The notes under the pieces were generated by a model. The model made no database searches and was not told the DNA's origin. It saw nothing but the letters and a program-made list of their open reading frames with translations. The position numbers were made by a program, and so were the translations under genes. 64,000 nt of DNA from contig NW_022098092.1 of NCBI RefSeq assembly GCF_002288925.2, forward strand, positions 1,986,425 to 2,050,424, in the 5' to 3' direction. Source of the stretch: Delphinapterus leucas (lineage: Eukaryota; Chordata; Mammalia; Artiodactyla; Monodontidae). This document shows positions 27,880 to 45,954 of the stretch, piece after piece. Position 1 is the stretch's first letter. Each line of letters opens with the position of its first letter.

Positions 27880-29240
27880 GGCTCTAAGTGAACCTATGCA
27901 TGCTCAGTGCAGAGATCCTTGCCACCTTCCCAGAACTGTCTTCCCAAAACCTGGCAACCTGGTCTTTATCCTTCATGTAGGAAATCTGAAGTCTTTTCTG
28001 GAAAACTCATCCAGCCCAAGAGGAAAGACCTAAAGACACTGACGAAGTATTTTCTAAGAAATGGACAGCCAGTTCCACCTACAGGGAAGCTCAGAAATGA
28101 CAAGTCCTCACCTGTACTCAGAGCTTCCAAGAGCTTTTGAGTCACCCTTAAACGTGGATAGATTACAAAAGTTTACCAGACATCTATGGACATATTCTAA
28201 CATGAGAGATAAACACCAAAAAGCCAAACCAACCCTCCTTTCTCCTCAAAAAAGCAACTTGGAGAAAACAGACATTATACAGGGAACTAACAAAAACAAA
28301 AGCTATCATTAATATAATCAAAAATATGAAAAGATACGGATCCATGAAAGAAAAAGACAAGAACAGAATTCTATTTATTATTTTTAAAAAGGAACATTTA
28401 AAGAAAAAGAGCTCTTGGAAATTAAAAACATGATAACAGGAATGAAAATTCTATTTTCCAAGAATGAAGGATATGAAATGGCCCATTGAATGCCCAGCAT
28501 TCGAGATGAACATAGATCTAAAACAAGTATATTGGGCAAAAAGAGGATTCTATAAACAGCCAGAGAAAAAAATCAAGGCACACACAAAGAATCAGTAATC
28601 AAAGTAGCTTATGGCTTCTTTACAGCAATTCTGGAAGCTAGAAGACAATGGAATATTTCCTTTAATATTCTGTAGAAAAGATATTTCTAACCTAAATATC
28701 TATACTTACTTATCAATCAACGTGTGGGAAGATAAAGATATTTTCAGACATACAAGATCTCAAAAATTTTACTTCCCACATACCTTTCTAAGAAGCTACT
28801 GGAGACTGATCTATCAAAAACATGGGAGTAAACCAAGAAAGAGAAGATATGAAACAGAGATCCAACACTGGAAACAGGTGAAGGGAATTTTCACATTTAT
28901 GATAAAGACTGGAAAAGAGGACAACCAATCCAGATTGAAGGAGGTCAAAACGTTCCACCACAGATCTTCAAGAAGAAGAACTTCATAAGACTAACCCAGT
29001 GTGAATAAACATCTTGATGGGATATTTAAACCAAACGGCAGAGAATCTAGGGTTGACTTCTGATATGCACAAACAATACGAGGAAACTAAAAATGAGGCA
29101 GTTATTAACTCTAAGGAAAACAAAAAAGGTATGAGTGAAAGAAAAAGTAATCACAGTTTAGTACTTGGCTCAACTCTGACTAGCACACATAGTTATAGTG
29201 ATGGAAACATTGGATACTGATCTAAACAAAATTATGATAT
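27880..29240 (+). mobile_element. HAL1-like (half-L1) remnant
   Basis: ORF1-type order without ORF2: gagctcttggaaattaaaaa, then gcaattctggaagctagaag, cagacatacaagatctcaaa. Open frames of 125 codons (28611-28988) and 77-83 codons are remnants of this element, not genes. Confidence 0.55.
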
Positions 29241-29270
29241 AACTCTATTAATGGCATGGGGGCTGGGATA

Positions 29271-29271
29271 T

Positions 29272-29353
<82 letters not shown>
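29271..29353. repeat. (TG)13(AG)28 compound microsatellite
   Basis: About 26 bp of TG followed by about 57 bp of GA. The long purine/pyrimidine mirror tract can adopt triplex DNA. Confidence 0.97.
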
Positions 29354-29355
<2 letters not shown>

Positions 29356-29654
29356 GTAGAGAGGAAAAAGAGCTAACTCCTCATCTTTCATGTGGGGAGT
29401 TAATAGATAATAGCTAACAATGAAAAATCAACAATTAGCAACACAAACAGTTTATTTAGCCATAAAGAGGTAAAAATCCAAAGAATCACTTAAATAAAAG
29501 AGTTGAAAGTAGTTACCCCTTGGGAAAGGAAAATGTGGGTGAGGGGATCTGGGGACTAGTGTATTTCTTAAATCATGTAGAACTAGATTATTCTTTGTAT
29601 GCACAGTTAAAAAAAGAAAAGAAAATCCCTTAAGGGGTCATATGGAGACTGACT

Positions 29655-29950
29655 TACCATCACTTTCTTTTTAAAAACTTATCTTTGAGGTATAACATAT
29701 AAAATAAATTGCACACTGGTTTTTGTTTGATGAATTTTTTTTATTTTAAGAAGGAAATGGAAAATTTTATTTGAGCTAAGCTGAGGATTATAACCCGGGA
29801 ACAGCCTCTCAGAAAGCTCTGACAACTGTCCCACCCATTAGAGGTCAAAGCACAGTTATATACTGTTTGATGAGTTCTGATAAATACATGCACATATCCG
29901 TGTAACCACAACCTCAATCTAATAGCCCTCTCTTATTGAATCAAATACAG
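29655..29950 (-). mobile_element. Old L1 3' UTR fragment, antisense, with an insertion
   Basis: Reads gaggtataacatataaaata then, after the insertion, gagttctgataaatacatgc and gtgtaaccacaacctcaatc, as in old L1 3' UTRs on the opposite strand. Confidence 0.6.
29734..29863 (-). mobile_element. 130-bp retroposed fragment with target duplication
   Basis: Flanked by tgtttgatga at 29724-29733 and 29864-29873. On the minus strand it ends with an AATAAA signal, then about 20 bases, then an A-rich tail, as in an L1-mediated copy of an RNA 3' end. The body is not one of the SINEs here. It may come from an LTR transcript, but I cannot name it. Confidence 0.7.
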
Positions 29951-31950
<2,000 letters not shown>

Positions 31951-34900
31951 AGGACTTACTTCTGGCCTTGTGCTATTTGTTTTGTAAATGCCTTATAGTT
32001 TCTTTGTCCCTCATTTCCTGCATTATTGTCTTTGATTTTTTCGTAGTGAAATGTTTACATTCCTTTCTCATTTCCTTTTGTGTACATTCTACAGCTATTG
32101 TCTTTGTGGTTACCATGGGGATTACATTTAACATTCTAAAATTATAATACTTTGAATTTATACCAGCTTAACTTCAATAACACACAAAAACTCTGCTCCT
32201 TTACAGCTCTGTTCCCACCCCTTTTAGTTGTTGAAGTCACAATACTATATCTTCATATATTGTGTGCCCCAAAATAAACTAATAATTCTTTTAAATGCAT
32301 TAATCTTTTAAATTATGTAGAAAACAAAATGTGGAGTTACAATAATACTAGCTTTTAGATTAATACTTTAAAAATGTATTAGTTTCTTAATACATTATAG
32401 AAAACCAATGTGGAGTTACAAACCATTGTTACAATAATAGCTTTCATAACTGCCCATGTATTTATCTTTATTTCTTCATACGGCTTCAAGTTACTGTTTA
32501 GTTTTCATTTTACCCTTCAGGACTCCCTTTAGCATTTCTTGATGAGCAGGGATAGTAGTAAATGAACTCCCTCAGCTTTTGTTTATCTGGGAATGTCTTT
32601 ATTTCTCCCTCATTTTTTTTTTTAACAACTTTATTGGAGTATAATTGCTTCACAATGGTGTGTTAGTTTCTGCTGTATAACAAAGTGAATCAGCTATACG
32701 TATACTTATATCCTCGTATTGCCTCCCTTTTGCGTCTCCCTCCCACCCTCCCTATCCCACCCCTCTAGGTGGACATAAAGCACTGAGCTGATCTCCCTGT
32801 GCTATGCAGCTGCTTCCCACTAGCTATGTATTTTACATTTGGTAGTGTATATATGTCTATGCCACTCTCTCACTTCGTCCCAGCTTACCCTTCTCCCTCC
32901 CCATGTCCTCAAGTCCATTCTCTACGTCTGTCTTTATTCCTGTCCTGCCCCTAGGTTCTTCAGAACCTTTTTTTTTTTTTAGATTCCATATATATGTGTT
33001 AGCATATGATATTTGTTTTTCTCTTTCTGATTTACTTCACTCTATATGACAGTCTCTAGATCCATACACCTCACTACAAATAACTCAATTTCGTTTCTTT
33101 CTATGGGTAATATTCCATTGTATATATGTGCCACATCTTTTTTAACCATTCATCTGTCGATGGACACTTAGGTTGCTTCCATGTCCTGGCTATTGTAAAC
33201 AGACCTGCAATTAACATTGTGGTACATGACTCTTTTTGAATTATGGTTTTTTCAGGGTATATGCCCAGTAGTTTCTCCCTCATTTTTGAAGGACAGTTTT
33301 GCTGGATACAGGAATCTTGGTTGACTTTTATTCTTTAGCACTTTGAATATATCGCCCCACTAACTTCTGGCCTCCAGTTTCTAATGAGAAATCTCTGATA
33401 ATCTTATTGAGGATCTTGTATTGATGTGTCACTTCTCTCCTGCTGCTCACCCTCATTTTTAAAGGAAAGTTTTGCCAGATATAGTATTCTTGGTTGACAG
33501 TTCTTTTCTTTTAGAACTTTGAATACATCATCCCATTGCCTTCTGACCTGCAAGGTTTCGCTGAGAATCTGCTGAGAGTCTTATACAAACTCACTTTTTT
33601 CTTGCTGCTTTCAAGAAAAAGTCTTTCAAAGAAAAAGTCTTTGACTTTTGACAGTTTGATTACAATGTGTCTTGGTGTGGGGTCTCTCTGGTTTATTCTC
33701 ACTGGAGCTTTCTTGAATTTGTATGCCCACTTCTTTCCTCAGACTTGGAAAGTTTTTGGTTATTATTTCTTCAAATAAGCTCTTTGCCCCTTTCTCTCTT
33801 CCGTTTCTGGGACTTCCCTAATGTGTATATGGTCCATTTAATGGTGTCCCATAGTCCCTTAGGTGCTCATCAATTTTCTTTATTCTGTTTTCTTTTTGCT
33901 CCTCTGTCTCAGTGATTTCAAATGACCTTTCTTCATGTTCACTGATTTTTTTTCTCCTGCCTGACCAAGACTGTTGTTGAACTCCTCTAGTGAAGTTTTC
34001 AATTCAGTAACTGTATTTTTCAGCTCCAGGATATGTTTGATTATTTTCTACAGTTTTTTAAAATTTAATATTCTCATTTTGTTCATGCATTATTTTCTTG
34101 CTTCATTTTGTTGTCTGTGTTCTTTTTTAGCTCCTTGAGCATCTTTAAGATAGTTAAAAAATTTTTTTTGTCAGTATGTTGAGAGATTTGTGTTTCTTTA
34201 GGGTCAGTTTCTGGAGCTTTATTTCATTCTTTTGATTGGGCCGCATTTCCCTGCCTCTTTGTAATCTTCTTTTGAGATTTAAACATTTGAAAAAAACACC
34301 TTTCCCAGTCTTTATCCATTGAGTTCATGCATGGCAAGACCTTCACCAATCAGCTTGGCTAAAGGTCCTGAGACCTCTCAGACCTTTACTGGAGATGTGT
34401 TTTCTCTGAGCTTGTGTGTGTGCTTTTATCTGCCTTAATTTCCCAAGTGGCTTGCCCCTACTTCTTCTTGAAAGCCCACAGTCTCTTGCTCCCCCAGTAC
34501 CTGTTTGTGGAACTGCATACTCTCTGCACCTCTAAAATGCTGCAGTGTTCACATTTCTTTTCAGCCAGAAAACTAAGCCACTGTTCTCAACAGTGCTCTG
34601 AGTCAGGTAAGACAGAAACTATCCTCCTAACAAGCCAGAACACTGGACTCAACGTCCACTCTTCTGTTTCCATCCCAAGGGAGGAGCCAAGGTATGGGAG
34701 ATTTCCTCCTAGTTGCACTGTGCTATGCTAGGTAGAGGGAGGGGTATGGACACACAAAACACCACAAACTTTCCTACTCCTTTCAATGGAGTACCTTCTT
34801 GGTTATGCATTGGTTGGCCTGAGTACTACAACTTCTCAACTGGTCTCTAGAGTTTTCACAAAGGTATTCTGGTCCATATATTGTTGTTAACTTGGTATCT

Positions 34901-35280
34901 CCATTGGGGAATAAGAGCCTGGAGCTTCCTTGTCTGCCCTCTTGGTGGTGTTTCCCAGATCATGCTTCCTTAAAGCCCTGTATTTTTTTGCTCCAATCTG
35001 GAGTGATTGCCCTCTAGGTCTACTATTTGCAGTAATCTCAGGACTTCTCTTCCTTACTCTTCTGGATTAGATCTAGTGATACTGGATCCTGTGTCTCCCC
35101 CTTTTTTGATTGTTCCCCTATTCTTTGTATGCATATCTTCAAGTAACCTATGAAATGGGGTGTGTGGATATTTTGTCAAGTTTGTACATGTCTGGAAATG
35201 TCTTTATTCTACCCTCACAGTTGACTAATAGTTTGGCTGAGTATAGAGTTCTAAGTTGACAATAATTTGTTCCATCCAAG
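31951..35280 (-). mobile_element. Old L1, 5' half, antisense
   Basis: Antisense L1 ORF1 and 5' UTR order: ttttgccagatatagtattc, gaatacatcatcccattgcc, then ttattatttcttcaaataag and further 5' text to about 35.1 kb. 33290-33480 repeats a similar ORF1 stretch, so there may be two overlapping fragments. A younger L1 end entered at 32618. Confidence 0.6.
32618..33271 (-). mobile_element. 5'-truncated younger L1 (about 650 bp)
   Basis: Poly-T first, then antisense L1 3' UTR (caactttattggagtataat) and the ORF2 C-terminus, stopping at gggtatatgcccagtag. Perfect 16-bp target duplication tttctccctcattttt at 32602-32617 and 33272-33287. Confidence 0.95.
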
Positions 35281-35963
35281 TGCTTTTGGGTTAGCAGACA
35301 GAAAGCTGGCAATTAAGTTTAGGGATCCCTAAAGGTCAGAATGCAGACTTTTTTTCTGGAGCACCAACTCTACACTAGCTGCCTTCATTTATGACAGATG
35401 GTTCATTCGATTTCTTTTAGACAATGAATCCTCTGATTTTTTTGCCTGAAAGGTAGGTAACCTGGCAACTGAGCTTTCTGTACTCAAAAATAGAGAGATT
35501 ATCAGTTCCATCTACAAGCTTTCAACAGACTTACAGCTCATATCCTACTTCAACCTTCTTATATACTGTGTTTCTGAGTCCAAAAATTCTCTGCTCTAAA
35601 GGGCAGATTTCCTCCCTCTTTGGCTACAGCCCTTCCTCATGTATTCTAGCCTGTAGCTTTCTCAGCCTAGCTTCATCAGTCATCACTCTTATATTTCCTT
35701 TAGCTCTTCCAATCTTCATTCAAATCTATTGTCTTTCCCCTTATTTTCAGTGCCATAGGTTTATACATTTCTCTATTCATTTACTGTTATTTTAAATGGA
35801 ATCTGAAAAAGGAGAGGGATAAGTGAACGTATTCAATCTTGAATTGGAAGACAGCACATACCATTTCAATAGGAATGTTTTGGTCGGGATTGGGGGGAGT
35901 AAAAGAAAGGAATAATGGCAAAGACGTTACTACCAGATTTACAGTCACTTTTATTTCTAGTTA
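35281..35963. other. Intron sequence, nothing recognised
   Basis: Mixed composition, no feature recognised. Confidence 0.4.
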
Positions 35964-35976
35964 AAACTTCCTCTGC

Positions 35977-36189
35977 GGGGCTTCCCTGGTGGCGCAGTGG
36001 TTGAGAGTCCGCCTGCCGATGCAGGGGACACGGGTTCGTGCCCCGGTCTGGGAAGATCCCACATGCCGTGGAGTGGCTGGGCCCGTGAGCCATGGCCACT
36101 GAGCCTGCGCGTCCGGAGCCTGTGCTCCGCAACGGGAGAGGCCACAACAGTGAGAGGCCCGCATACCGCAAAAAAAAAAAACAAACAAA
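35977..36189 (+). mobile_element. CHR-2-like SINE beside a SIMC1 exon
   Basis: Full body with an A-rich tail ending 45 bp from the donor of exon 36303-36234, in antisense to the gene. Flanks aacttcctctgc and aacctcctctgc form a target duplication with one mismatch. Confidence 0.95.
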
Positions 36190-36227
36190 AAACCTCCTCT
36201 GCAAAAGATTTTTGCTTGCAATTGCTA

Positions 36228-37969
<1,742 letters not shown>

Positions 37970-38115
37970 GTTTTAACATTCAACTTATCCTCACTTAATT
38001 CTCTCAACAACTGTAAGAAATACATGTTATTATTATTCCTATTTTATAGATAAGGAAACTGAGATTTAGAGTGAGAATTTGTCATGCAATAGATGGCAGA
38101 AGCTGGTTTCATACA
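37970..38115 (+). mobile_element. MIR SINE fragment
   Basis: Core: ttaattctctcaacaactg, tatagataaggaaactgaga. Confidence 0.7.
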
Positions 38116-38562
38116 GCGGTATAACTCCATAGCTACCATCTAAACTCAAACTCTCTATAAACAATAAAACCAACAATAATAAATATATTATTGTTAAAAC
38201 CCCCAATTATTAAAAAATTTAAAGTGTCTACACATAAAAAGGCAACCAGGAAGGAAATACACCCAATTATTAACATTAATAAATGCTGACTGATAGCATC
38301 ATGGGTGATTATTTCTTAAGCAAGCATTATTTTTAAAATCTGAGAATAAGTATTAATTTTAAAACATAAGCCAAACAAAGTTTGATAGTTTATGTATAAC
38401 AGAAAAACAGTGATGGCTGGAATTGCCCTTCTGGGGAGAGGGCAGTTAGCTTTCTTATGTCTCAGGACACCTGAGGGTAACCCCTGATCTCACTGATAAC
38501 TCAGAGGAGTTAAGGCTAATGTCTGGTTAGCGGCAGCATGGACACTGGCTAAGAAGTTCTTG
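38116..38562. other. Intron sequence, nothing recognised
   Basis: A/T-rich, no feature. Confidence 0.4.
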
Positions 38563-38945
38563 GAAGAATTTACTGTATAGCACAGGGAATTATATTCAAT
38601 ATCCTGTAAAAACCTATCCTGAAAAAAATAACGGAATCACTTTGTTGTATACCTGAAACTAACATAATATTGTAAATCAACTATATTTTAATAATATAGT
38701 TATATAGTATTAAATATATATTTAATATAATAAATATATTATATTTATTGGCTATAAATGGCTATAATAAGTATTATTATAGCCATCCTAGTCGATACAA
38801 GGTGGTATCCCATTGTGATTCTGATTTGCAGTTCCCTAATGACTAACGATACAGAAAATCTTTTGAGAAATGTCTATTCAAATCCTTTGCCCATTACTAA
38901 TATAATACTGTAAATCAACTATACTTCAATAAAAAAATAATGTAC
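38563..38945. mobile_element. Several small L1 3'-end scraps
   Basis: 38565-38700 is a sense L1 tail (actgtatagcacagggaatt, tgttgtatacctgaaactaa). 38785-38895 is an antisense L1 scrap (ggtatcccattgtgattctg). 38898-38940 repeats the sense tail (ctgtaaatcaactatacttc). Confidence 0.65.
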
Positions 38946-39715
38946 TGACCAAAACCCCCAATGAATTAGAACAGAATAGAAAATAAAGTGCATCACACTA
39001 AAAACAAGTTCTGGGGGGAGAATGACTTAGTGAAGAACTACTTATAAAAAGCCCAAAAGTAATCAAAAGAGACAGAAAATATTTACAGATGTATTCTAGA
39101 TGGCTGAGATTCTTTGAGAAGTTAAGAAATAAAGATGAAGAAAAAGCCACTCTGTGTAGCCTAATTGCCACCTTGTAATCTGAGCTATGTGTACACATAA
39201 GGTGGACCTGTATCTACTGATGGCTTCTTTGGTTGTGTAGCACCTACAAAGCACTACAGCCTTGACTAGGTAAAAAACTTTCTCAAGTCCTCCAGGTGCT
39301 CAATAATGGAATGATGTATCGCCAATCAGAGGCAAACTCATAGGAAAAAAGAGAACAAGCTAGTGTTGGGCAAAGTCATTCAGAAGGAGGAGACATAAAG
39401 CCTACTAGAAGGTAGAACAATTAAAACGAGAAAAAAAAATTCACTCTCTAAGGGCAAATCAATGTGAATGCCTGACACCCACTAAGCTGGATTACGGATT
39501 GCTCCAACAGGAGAAGCACCTTTTGAATTCTTGAACAACTTCAAGCCAGTCTTCTTAACGTTGGGAATGTGGTTAGGTATAATGAAAAAAAGCTTCATGT
39601 TATGGGACTTAGCCACAATTTTTTTTTTTCTTACACATCTAGTTTAGTTCTTACAGATCGATGAAGACTAATGGGAAGTAGCATTCCCATTAAAGTCTTA
39701 AAATTGAGCTGGAGA
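38946..39715. other. Intron sequence, nothing recognised
   Basis: No repeat core or exon recognised. Confidence 0.4.
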
Positions 39716-40473
39716 GGGTGTTGAGAAAAGGGAACCCTCCTACACTGTTGGTAGGAATGTAAACTGGTGCTGCCACTATGGAAAACAGTATGGAGGTTCC
39801 TCAAAAAACTGAAAATAGAGCTACTATATGTCCAGCAATCCCACTCCTGGGCATATATCTGGAAAAAGACGAAAACTCTAATTTAAAAAGATACAGGCAC
39901 TCCAATGTTCACAGTAGCACTATGTACAATAGCCAAGACATGGAAACAACCCAAGTGCCCATCAACAGATGATTGGTTTAAGAAGATATGGTACACACAC
40001 ACACAAACACACACACAGTGGAATATTACTCGGCCATAAAAAAGAATGAAATAATGCCATTTGCAGCAACATGGATGGACCTAGAGAATATCATACTAAG
40101 TGAAGTAAGTCAGACAGAGAAAGACAGATATTATATAATATCACTTATATGTGGAATCCAAAAAAATAATACCAATGAATCTATCTACAAAACAGAAACA
40201 GACTTGCAGATATAGAAAACAAACTTATGGGTACCAAAGGAGAAAGGGAGGTGGGGAAGGACAAGTTAGAAGTATGGGATTAACAGACACAAACTGCTAT
40301 ACATAAAACAGATCAGCAACAAGGATCTATTGTCTAGCACAGGGAACAATATTCTGTATCTTGTAATGATGTGTAATGGAAAATAATCTGAACAAATATA
40401 TAACTGAATCACTTTGCTGTATACCTGAAACTAAAACAATATTGTGAATCAACTTCAATAAAAAAAATCTTAA
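39716..40473 (+). mobile_element. 5'-truncated L1, ORF2 C-terminus and 3' UTR
   Basis: Reads ggagagggtgttgagaaaag, then ORF2 C-terminal text (YSAIKKNEIMPFAATWMDLE), then a tail ending tcaacttcaataaaaaaaat. It includes a short (CA)n at 39993-40017. Confidence 0.85.
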
Positions 40474-40614
40474 AGTTGAATTTCCTCCCCCCAAGTTAGA
40501 GAGTAACAATTTTGAAGGTACCAAAGTGTCATGAGTATTATTATCTCTGTAATATGGAAGCTGTAATGAGGGCATCAGGAATTGAGGAAGGAAAGGCAGA
40601 GGAATGGAGAAGTA

Positions 40615-40805
40615 TTTGATGAAGGCCTATGATGAGCCAGACACTCCAACAGGCACTTTACATATTATCTCCTTTAATGATACTGTGAAGTATGTTCTTA
40701 TCTCCATTTTATAGATAGGTGAAGTGACTTCTTCAGTGCCAGATTTTAAGTGTGGGGCTGAATTTGAACCCAGATCTGATTCTACACTGAATGGTTCCAC
40801 AGTGG
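40615..40805 (+). mobile_element. MIR SINE
   Basis: Order: tatgatgagccagacactcc, cattttatagataggtgaag, gaatttgaacccagatctga. It lies 130 bp downstream of the large SIMC1 exon. Confidence 0.75.
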
Positions 40806-40928
40806 GAGAAAGATAAAAATGTCTTAACTCAGCTGGGCCTGTCCTCTCATGCATGGACTCCTTGTAGCATACTAACGTCATGCTAGGCCTATACAAAGGA
40901 CACCTGATCCCTAGGGGAAGACATGTTA

Positions 40929-42476
<1,548 letters not shown>

Positions 42477-42562
42477 TTAGCTTTATCTAAGAGGACTTAA
42501 AGCTTAGCTTTTAAGGATAAAACTATTTCACTTTTTCACTTCACTGACAATTTATATATCTT

Positions 42563-42770
42563 TTTTTTTTTTTTTTTGCCGTACGCGGGCTTCTCACTGT
42601 TGTGGCCTCTCCTGTTGCAGAGCACAGGCTCTGGACGCGCAGGCTCAGCGGCCATGGCTCACGGGCCCAGCCGCTCCGCGGCATGTGGGATCTTCCCGGA
42701 CTGGGGCATGAACCCGTGTCCCCTGCATCAGCAGGTGGACTCTCAACCACAGCGCCACCAGGGAAGCCCC
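42563..42770 (-). mobile_element. CHR-2-like SINE upstream of the large SIMC1 exon
   Basis: Poly-T tail, then gccgtacgcgggcttctcac, ending gccaccagggaagcccc. Target duplication tatatatctt at 42553-42562 and 42771-42780. It is in the same orientation as the gene and its tail is about 130 bp upstream of the exon acceptor. Confidence 0.96.
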
Positions 42771-43044
42771 TATATATCTTATATAACATAAGTGTTAGTT
42801 TATTTCTTTTGGCCAAAATTTTCCTCTGTCAAAGCTGCCAATTTCTATACCTTCTTAAATTATCCAAATGCCACAAGCACATAACAGAGGACACAGGGGG
42901 AAATGTATTATGATCCAAGGTGAACAGGGGAGTAGTAGAGAAGATTTCAACCTTAAGTCAAAGTAAAAAGCAAACTTTGTTTGGAAAAGCAAATACACAG
43001 GATAACCTACAACAGAAGCTAAAGAAGGGAAACATGAGAAGTAT

Positions 43045-43255
43045 GAGAATCTACTTTGTGCTAAGAATGTGTTGAGTGCTTTCACACATCTTTAATTTTC
43101 ACAATGGCCCTGTCAGGAAGGCATTATCATCTCCATTATACAGATGGGGAAACTAGAGTTCAGAGGGGTTAGGTTATTTACCTATGGATTATACAGTTAT
43201 GTAGCAGAGACAGACATTCAAACCCAGGCCTGTTTCCTTCTTTCCCTGTTAGGGC
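43045..43255 (+). mobile_element. MIR SINE
   Basis: Order: ctactttgtgctaagaatgt, ttatacagatggggaaacta, cattcaaacccaggcctgtt. Confidence 0.78.
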
Positions 43256-43809
43256 CTAGGAATGTACAACTTCATTCAATGTATAGTCAGCCTATAGTCA
43301 GATATGGAGAATAATACACTAAGGGTTATAAAACTAACCATTCTAAGTGTGAGCCTAAACTAATTACAAAAAACCTCCTATATTCACCCCCATTCCTTGA
43401 TGATTAGGCAGTTCACAAAGCCTGATGATGCCAGCCAGAGGTACTGTAAAGAACCTCTGTGTCATGAGCCAGGAAAAATATTGCTCTGCCTTCCAGGTGT
43501 CTCCTCACTTGGTTGGGTACCATTGCCACTGCTATGTCGGGTACTAATTGCTGGGCTAGCAATGCTCTTGCTGCTACTACAGCTACCGTGCTATTTCTTT
43601 TAATAGATGTGATGGTCACCACTGTCAACGGCACCAAAGCAGGACACAGGATCCTGGGTGGGTCAAGTGAGAAGCTGGCATGCATCTCATCTTGGAATAG
43701 GGATTGCTTGGTGAAACCTAATGCCTCATTCCTAAGAAGCAGCCATATAGTATCGCTGCCTCTCTACTGCTAGCTGAACTCAACATAAATAGCTGCAAAG
43801 GTCTGAATT
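43256..43809. other. Intron sequence, nothing recognised
   Basis: Overlapping open frames of 68-90 codons on both strands lack splice context and family resemblance. Confidence 0.4.
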
Positions 43810-44195
43810 CAACTCCTATTCCATCACCAACTCCTAAAGTGCAACATTACCATGTCTCTCTCACTTAAAACCCACCATATGAGCTACAGGATAAAGGGCA
43901 AATGCTTTAGTAAAGACTCATAAAGCCCTTCATAATTCAGCCTCTTCGTGATTACTCTCCTCCTCGTGTGCGCAAATCACACAGAACTACTTCAGATCCC
44001 CAAATGTGCCATGCTTTCTCAAGTATTTCTATCTTTATGTTTGCTTATGTTCTTTCTTTTGTCTGGAGTGATTATTATCCCTTTGATTGTTTGGAAGTTT
44101 CTTGTCTTTCAAGACTCAGCACAGATATCACTGTGTGCGAAAATTCTTCCAGATCACTTCTTGTCCCAAGTTAAATTATTAGTTTTCTCCCTTAT
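43810..44195 (+). mobile_element. LINE-2 (L2) fragment
   Basis: Order: ataaagcccttcataattca, gtgccatgctttctcaagta, ctttcaagactcagcacaga. The 143-codon frame at 43948-44379 falls across it. Confidence 0.65.
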
Positions 44196-44659
44196 ATCCC
44201 CAATTCATCTGTACAAACCAAAAAGGTTTATCCCAAAGAATTTGATGTTTTTAAATGATATTGAAAATGGAAATAACTTTTTGTCATTTTCCAATTATTC
44301 ATTGCTAGTATATAGAAATGCTGTTGATTTATGTATGTATATTATCCCTGTATCCTCTGACCTTGCTAAATTCACTTAATAGTTCAGGTAACTTTTTTTG
44401 TAGATTCCTTAGTGTTTTCCATATAAGAAATCATGTCTGCAAATAGAGTTTTACTTCTTCCTTTTCAATCTGCATGCCTTTTATTTCTTTTTCTTAACTA
44501 TTGCAGTGGCTAAGGCATCTAGTATAATTCTCAGCAGAAGTGCTGAAAGCAGACATCTGAGACTTTCATCATTAAGTATAATGTTAGCTGTGTTGCCTTC
44601 ATAGATGCCCCATATCATGTTGAGAAAGTTCCCTTCTTCTCATTGTTTTCTCAGAGTTT

Positions 44660-44849
44660 AAAAAAATTTATTTATTTAGGCTGCACTGGGTCTTAGTTGC
44701 AACACACAGGATCTTTGTTGTGGCATGTTTAGTTGTGGCTTCTTAGTTGCAGCATGCATGTGGGATCTAGTTCCCTGACCAGGGATCGAACCCGGGCCCC
44801 CTGCATTGGGAGCATGGAGTTTTACCCACTGGACCACCAGGGAAGTCCC
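44660..44849 (-). mobile_element. Older short tRNA-SINE (CHR family relative)
   Basis: Shows ggctgcactgggtcttagtt, catgtgggatctagttccct, ggaccaccagggaagtccc. Flanks gttttctcagagttt (44645-44659) and gttttctgagagttt (44850-44864) form a target duplication with one mismatch. Confidence 0.85.
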
Positions 44850-45744
44850 GTTTTCTGAGAGTTTTAATTGGAAATGGTTGTTAAATTTAGTCAAATGATT
44901 TTTATGCACCTGTTGAGATATTTTATGATTTTCCTTTGTACTATTAATATCAAAAATTATATTAACTGATTTTCTAATGTTAAATTAATCCTACGGAAAA
45001 CTCCACTGGTTATTATGTATTATTTTTTTTCTATATTGTTTTAATATATCAATATTTTATTAAGAATTTTTGCATATTTATGAGGGATATTAGTTTATAG
45101 TTTTCTATTCTTGTAATTTCTTTTACTGGTTTTGCTATCAGAATAAAATTGGCCTCATAAAATGATTGGGAGCTATTCCCACCCCCTCTATTTAGGTTGT
45201 GTTGGATTGGTACCATATCTTTCTTCAATGTTTATAGAAATCACCAGTGAAGCTATCTGGGCCTGAAATTTGCTTTGTAGTTAAAATTTAGTAGACTATT
45301 TAGGCTATTTACATTTTCTACTTCTTGTGTTAGTTCTGTGACTTATGGATTTTGTTATTAAAATTATTAGCATAAAGTTGTTCACAACAGTCCTTTATTA
45401 TCTTTTTAATTCTATACTCTGTATAGATTTATCCTCAATTTTCTTTTTTTATTCCCAGTATTGGTAATTTGTATCCTTTGCATTTTCTCCCCTGATCAGC
45501 CTAGCTAGAAGTTTATCAATTTGACTGATCTTTCCAAAGGACCAGATTTTTCATCCATTCCCTTTATTTCTATTGTTGTCATTATTATTTCCTTCCTTCT
45601 ATTTACTGTGGATTTAATTTGCCCTTCTTTTTCTAGCTTCTTAATGTGGAAGCTGATACCTTGATTTTCAAAATCTTTCTTTTCTAACATCAGCATTTAA
45701 AGCTAAAAATTTCCCTGTAAGTACTGCTTTAGCTTCATCCCACA

Positions 45745-45954
45745 TTTTTTTTTTTTTTTTTTGCGGTACGCAAGTCTCTCACTGTTGTGGCCTCTCCCGT
45801 TGCAGAGCACAGGCTCCGGACGTGCAGGCTCAGCAGCCATGGCTCACGGGCCCAGTCGCTCCGCGGTATGTGGGATCTTCCCGGACCGGGGCACGAACCC
45901 GTGTCCCCTGCATCGGCAGGCGGACTCTCAACCACTGCGCCACCAGAGAAGCCC
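45745..45954 (-). mobile_element. CHR-2-like SINE
   Basis: Poly-T tail then gcggtacgcaagtctctcac, ending ccaccagagaagccc. Target duplication catcccaca at 45736-45744 and 45955-45963. Confidence 0.95.

Noticed and set aside
28611..28988. 125-codon frame on +
   Set aside because: Part of a HAL1-like remnant, an old retroelement ORF.
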